A stretch of DNA of 64,000 nucleotides from Bradyrhizobium sp. ISRA430 (GTDB lineage: Bacteria > Pseudomonadota > Alphaproteobacteria > Rhizobiales > Xanthobacteraceae): positions 8,500,907 through 8,564,906 of the forward strand of contig NZ_CP094516.1 of NCBI RefSeq assembly GCF_029909975.1, written 5' to 3'. Of the stretch, positions 61,655 to 64,000 are shown one piece after another; positions within the stretch are counted from its first letter, which is position 1; each line of letters starts with the position of its first letter. The notes below the pieces were generated by a model. It had not been told where the DNA came from and ran no database searches. It was given only the letters and a program-made list of their open reading frames with translations. The position numbers and the translations under genes were made by a program.

Positions 61655-63150
61655 ACGAGATCATCCGCAACACGCAAGCAGCCGTCACCGGCAATTCGCT
61701 CGATCCGCAGGACTGGAACGAGTTTCGCGCGCTCGCCCATCGCATGCTGGACGAGACGATCGACGGCATTGCAAACGTCCGTGCGCGTCCGGTCTGGCGG
61801 CCGATCCCCGACGATGTCCGCGCGAAGTTCAGGGCCGACGTGCCACGTCGGGCAACTGATCTCGCCGATGTCTATCGCGAATTCTCCGAGAGCGTCGCTC
61901 CTTACGCGACTGGCAACGTCCATCCCGGCTTCATGGGTTGGGTGCATGGTGGCGGCACCGCCGTCGGCATGCTCGCCGAGATGTTGTCTGCGGGACTCAA
62001 CGCCAATCTCGGCGGGCGGGATCACATGCCGATCGAGGTCGAGCGCCAGATCGTCGATTGGATGCGCGCCCTGTTCGCTTTCCCGGAGAGCGCCAGCGGC
62101 CTCTTCGTCACGGGCACGTCGATGGCCAATCTGATGGCTATGCTGGTGGCGCGCTCGAGCGCGCTCGGCGCGCTGGCACGGCAGCATGGTATCGGCAATG
62201 ACGGCGCGCTGCTCACGGCCTACACCTCGAGGGCCGCGCATGGCTGCATCTCCAGGGCAATGGACATTGCGGGGCTCGGCACCGACGCGCTGCGTAAGAT
62301 CGACGTCGATGCCGATCATCGCATCGATGTCGCCGCACTGCGTGCGCAGATCGCGATTGATCGCGAGGTCGGGTTCAAGCCGTTTCTCGTCGTTGCCTCC
62401 GCCGGCACGGTCGACATCGGCGCGATCGACGATCTCAAGGCACTCGCGGCGCTGTGCCGCGAGGAGGGGATCTGGTTCCACGTCGATGGCGCGTTCGGCG
62501 CGCTCGCGATACTCTCACCAGAGCTCGCGCCGCTGCTGGACGGCATCGAGCTGGCGGATTCGATCGCGCTCGACTTCCACAAATGGGGGCAAGTGCCCTA
62601 TGACGCCGGCTTCTTGCTGGTGCGCGACGGTGAGCGGCATCGGCAGGCGTTCGCGCAGCCCGCGGCCTATCTGCGGCGCGAGGCGAGGGGGCTTGCGGCC
62701 GGCGCGGTCTGGCCCTGCGATCTCGGTCCGGATCTGTCGCGCGGCTTCCGCGCGCTGAAGACCTGGTTCACGCTGAAGACGTTCGGCACCGACCGGCTGG
62801 GCGCGGTGATCGCGCGAAGCTGCGCGCTGGCAAGATATCTCGAGTCGCGCGTGCTCGCGGAGCCGCGGCTGGAATTGCTCGCCCCCGTGAATCTCAACAT
62901 CGTGTGCTTCCGCTATCGCGCCGACGATGCGATCAATCGCGAGATCGTCGCCGACGTCCAGGAGTCCGGCATTGCGGCGCCGTCGAGCACGACGCTGGAC
63001 GGAAACTTCGCGATCCGAGCCGCGATCGTCAATCACCGCACGGATGAGACCGACATCGATGCGCTGGTATCGGCCGTGCTGGAGTTCGGCTCGCGGCGAT
63101 CGGGCCAAGGCCTGATCGAAACCGAGGCGCCGCCGCTCGCGGTACAGTGA
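61651..63150 (+). CDS. PLP-dependent group II amino acid decarboxylase
   Basis: The 499-residue fold-type I enzyme has the group II decarboxylase set: GNVHPGFMGWVHGGGTAVG, TGTSMANLMAM, the ring-stacking H197 (RAAHGCISRA), WFHVDGAFG with D279 and the Schiff-base K311 in ALDFHKWGQVPYD. Relatives decarboxylate aromatic amino acids, glutamate, aspartate or diaminobutyrate. Substrate cannot be read. Overlap with the ATP-grasp gene suggests that the amine it makes, or the amino acid it consumes, is a partner of that ligase. Confidence 0.87.
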   Translation: MNEIIRNTQAAVTGNSLDPQDWNEFRALAHRMLDETIDGIANVRARPVWRPIPDDVRAKFRADVPRRATDLADVYREFSESVAPYATGNVHPGFMGWVHGGGTAVGMLAEMLSAGLNANLGGRDHMPIEVERQIVDWMRALFAFPESASGLFVTGTSMANLMAMLVARSSALGALARQHGIGNDGALLTAYTSRAAHGCISRAMDIAGLGTDALRKIDVDADHRIDVAALRAQIAIDREVGFKPFLVVASAGTVDIGAIDDLKALAALCREEGIWFHVDGAFGALAILSPELAPLLDGIELADSIALDFHKWGQVPYDAGFLLVRDGERHRQAFAQPAAYLRREARGLAAGAVWPCDLGPDLSRGFRALKTWFTLKTFGTDRLGAVIARSCALARYLESRVLAEPRLELLAPVNLNIVCFRYRADDAINREIVADVQESGIAAPSSTTLDGNFAIRAAIVNHRTDETDIDALVSAVLEFGSRRSGQGLIETEAPPLAVQ

Positions 63151-63173
63151 GCTCGAGAGCGACCGAAATGAAC

Positions 63174-63198
63174 ACGCCCCGGACCTCGTCCAGGGCGT
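63174..63198. terminator. Bidirectional hairpin between the decarboxylase gene and flbT
   Basis: ACGCCC-C-GGAC and GTCC-A-GGGCGT pair around CTC. It lies between two convergent genes and can end both transcripts, although T-runs are poor. Confidence 0.55.
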
Positions 63199-63223
63199 TG
63201 ACCATTGTGATGTGGCGAAGCGC

Positions 63224-63661
63224 TTAGGCCGCGGTACTGACGTCACCTTTGACGTCATCCTTGGGATGGGTGGCCTCGTATTGATTCCGCAGCTTGTCTT
63301 CATAGGCGATCAGCTTGCGCGCATCCTTCAGCGCCCGGTAGAGATCGCCGCTCATGATGTTGTTGTTGATGCCCTCGATGATCGGCCAGGCGCTCGGCAC
63401 GGCGGTGACGATGTCGCGCACGAGATTGAAGTAGGTGCCGTGCTGGGTCTGCGGATCGGGCGAGATGTACATGAGCTGGACCGCCAGATAGACCAGCTTG
63501 GCCGGCGTGTTGGCGGTCTCCGGCGTGAGGATGTCGCGCTCGCGCAGGATCGGCACGTTGTCGCCGTCGATCAGGAGGCGGGCGCGCTGGTCGGTGTTGG
63601 TAATCACGCAATTGCCGACGATGATGCGTTCGTGCGGCCTGAGCTCGACCTTGAGGGCCAT
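63224..63661 (-). CDS. flbT: Flagellar biosynthesis repressor FlbT
   Basis: The 145-residue protein matches FlbT throughout: MALKVELRPHERIIVGNCVI, LLIDGDNVPILRERDIL, TPAKLVYLAVQLMY and MSGDLYRALKDARKLI. In Caulobacter FlbT binds the 5' leader of flagellin mRNA and promotes its decay until the hook is done; in some rhizobia it acts positively. GGAG precedes the ATG. It faces away from the flagellin gene, which begins 324 bases to the right. The usual partner flaF is not in the window. Confidence 0.95.
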   Translation of the reverse strand: MALKVELRPHERIIVGNCVITNTDQRARLLIDGDNVPILRERDILTPETANTPAKLVYLAVQLMYISPDPQTQHGTYFNLVRDIVTAVPSAWPIIEGINNNIMSGDLYRALKDARKLIAYEDKLRNQYEATHPKDDVKGDVSTAA

Positions 63662-63757
63662 GCCTGTTCTCCATCAACTCTTTAGTAACGAGCGTCGCGC
63701 GCGCCACGCGATGACGGCAGTCGGCTCTGATTTGGAGTTGATCCTTGCTGAATGTGG

Positions 63758-63772
63758 TTAACGGGTCGTAAA
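63758..63772. promoter_or_regulatory. Near-consensus CtrA box
   Basis: TTAA-CGGGTCG-TAAA differs by one base from TTAA-N7-TTAA. It lies 97 bases upstream of flbT and could influence both flbT and the divergent flagellin gene. Confidence 0.4.
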
Positions 63773-63817
63773 CGCTGACGGTCGACGCAGAAAGCGTAAT
63801 AATTTCAATGGGGATGG

Positions 63818-63848
63818 GGCCAGTTCGAGGCCGGTTCGGGCCGGCTCG
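63818..63848 (+). repeat. Three helically phased 10-bp direct repeats upstream of flagellin
   Basis: GGCCAGTTCG, GGCCGGTTCG and GGCCGGCTCG start at 63818, 63829 and 63839, so they are 11 and 10 bases apart, one helical turn each. They lie about 140 bases before the flagellin start. Confidence 0.6.
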
Positions 63849-63912
63849 GGGTACCTTTGTTAGTCCGTCTGGGACAAACCGGCGATTTCATTTCACGGAT
63901 TGTTAGAGGCTT

Positions 63913-63960
63913 GGACGCACCGTCCGCCGGTCGTTTGATCAATCTCGGTCAAACAGGACG
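63913..63960 (+). promoter_or_regulatory. Possible two-state hairpin in the flagellin leader
   Basis: CGTCC at 63921-63925 can pair with GGACG just upstream (63913-63917, three-base loop) or with GGACG at 63956-63960. In the second form an inner stem GTTTGA / TCAAAC (63933-63938 with 63949-63954) also closes. The structure ends 25 bases before the start codon. Confidence 0.45.
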
Positions 63961-63985
63961 CGTAGCTACCAGAAAGGTAACAAGT

Positions 63986-64000
63986 ATGTCCGGTATCGTC
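63986..64000 (+). CDS. Flagellin, first five codons (partial)
   Basis: ATG TCC GGT ATC GTC encodes MSGIV, the opening of Bradyrhizobium flagellins of the lateral type. AAGG at 63974-63977 is a suitable ribosome binding site. The neighbours (flgE-flgK-flgL, flbT) fit. Only five codons are visible, so the call rests mostly on context. Confidence 0.6.

Overview
The window is high-GC alphaproteobacterial DNA, most likely from Bradyrhizobium or a close relative in the Nitrobacteraceae. The evidence is mixed: flagellar proteins of the Bradyrhizobium type including a flagellin starting MSGIV, FlbT, a thioredoxin-reductase-like ferredoxin:NADP reductase next to a FdxB-type ferredoxin, CtrA-like boxes, an EcfG-like stress promoter, and many dispersed palindromic elements of the kind scattered through Bradyrhizobium intergenic DNA. 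No rRNA, tRNA, CRISPR array or intact mobile element was seen.

Layout. 1-5000: end of an unknown gene, an LpxH-like phosphoesterase overlapping a family-4 glycosyltransferase, a threonine/serine dehydratase and a Na/Pi cotransporter. 5000-9180: a gene-poor stretch with an orphan TRAP binding protein, two tiny proteins, and wreckage of a phage-type integrase whose two halves point in opposite directions. 9181-15750: an Ala/Pro-rich conserved protein, an MFS carrier, a dipeptide epimerase and an Mla-type lipid ABC transporter (permease with fused STAS, ATPase, MCE protein). 15877-21417: a giant two-TM coiled-coil protein of 1846 residues built on 22- and 44-residue repeats, proposed here to be the counterpart of the Rhizobiales growth pole ring (GPR) protein. 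A perfect CtrA box lies between it and a divergent Hpt protein. 22300-26800: ferredoxin, thioesterase, ferredoxin reductase, a DUF2147 protein and a CYTH-CHAD protein.

26900-36240 is a complete aldarate (glucarate/galactarate) catabolic locus: LysR regulator, KdgD, glucarate dehydratase, ketoglutarate semialdehyde dehydrogenase, galactarate dehydratase and an extra enolase-superfamily dehydratase in one direction, with a GudP-type carrier upstream. Both sugar acids converge on 5-keto-4-deoxyglucarate and leave as 2-oxoglutarate. A 19-bp palindrome with LysR-box geometry sits between the regulator and kdgD. 36600-52960 holds mixed housekeeping and stress genes: a large SGNH hydrolase, a YbhN-type membrane protein, a YciE-type ferritin-like stress protein behind an EcfG-like promoter, two MFS exporters, an MHYT-PAS-GGDEF-EAL protein, a MocR regulator divergent from a DUF1127 protein, UspA, SixA, an FAD oxidoreductase and MsrB.

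53000-64000 is a flagellar locus, probably the lateral system: flgE-flgK-flgL behind a sigma-54-like promoter, then a four-gene operon (glycosyltransferase-like protein, small protein, ATP-grasp ligase, PLP decarboxylase) behind a perfect CtrA box, then flbT on the other strand and the first codons of a flagellin. The ATP-grasp/decarboxylase operon is the best candidate for an undescribed system here. It looks like a small biosynthetic or modification pathway under flagellar control. The flagellin leader carries phased direct repeats and a possible two-state hairpin.
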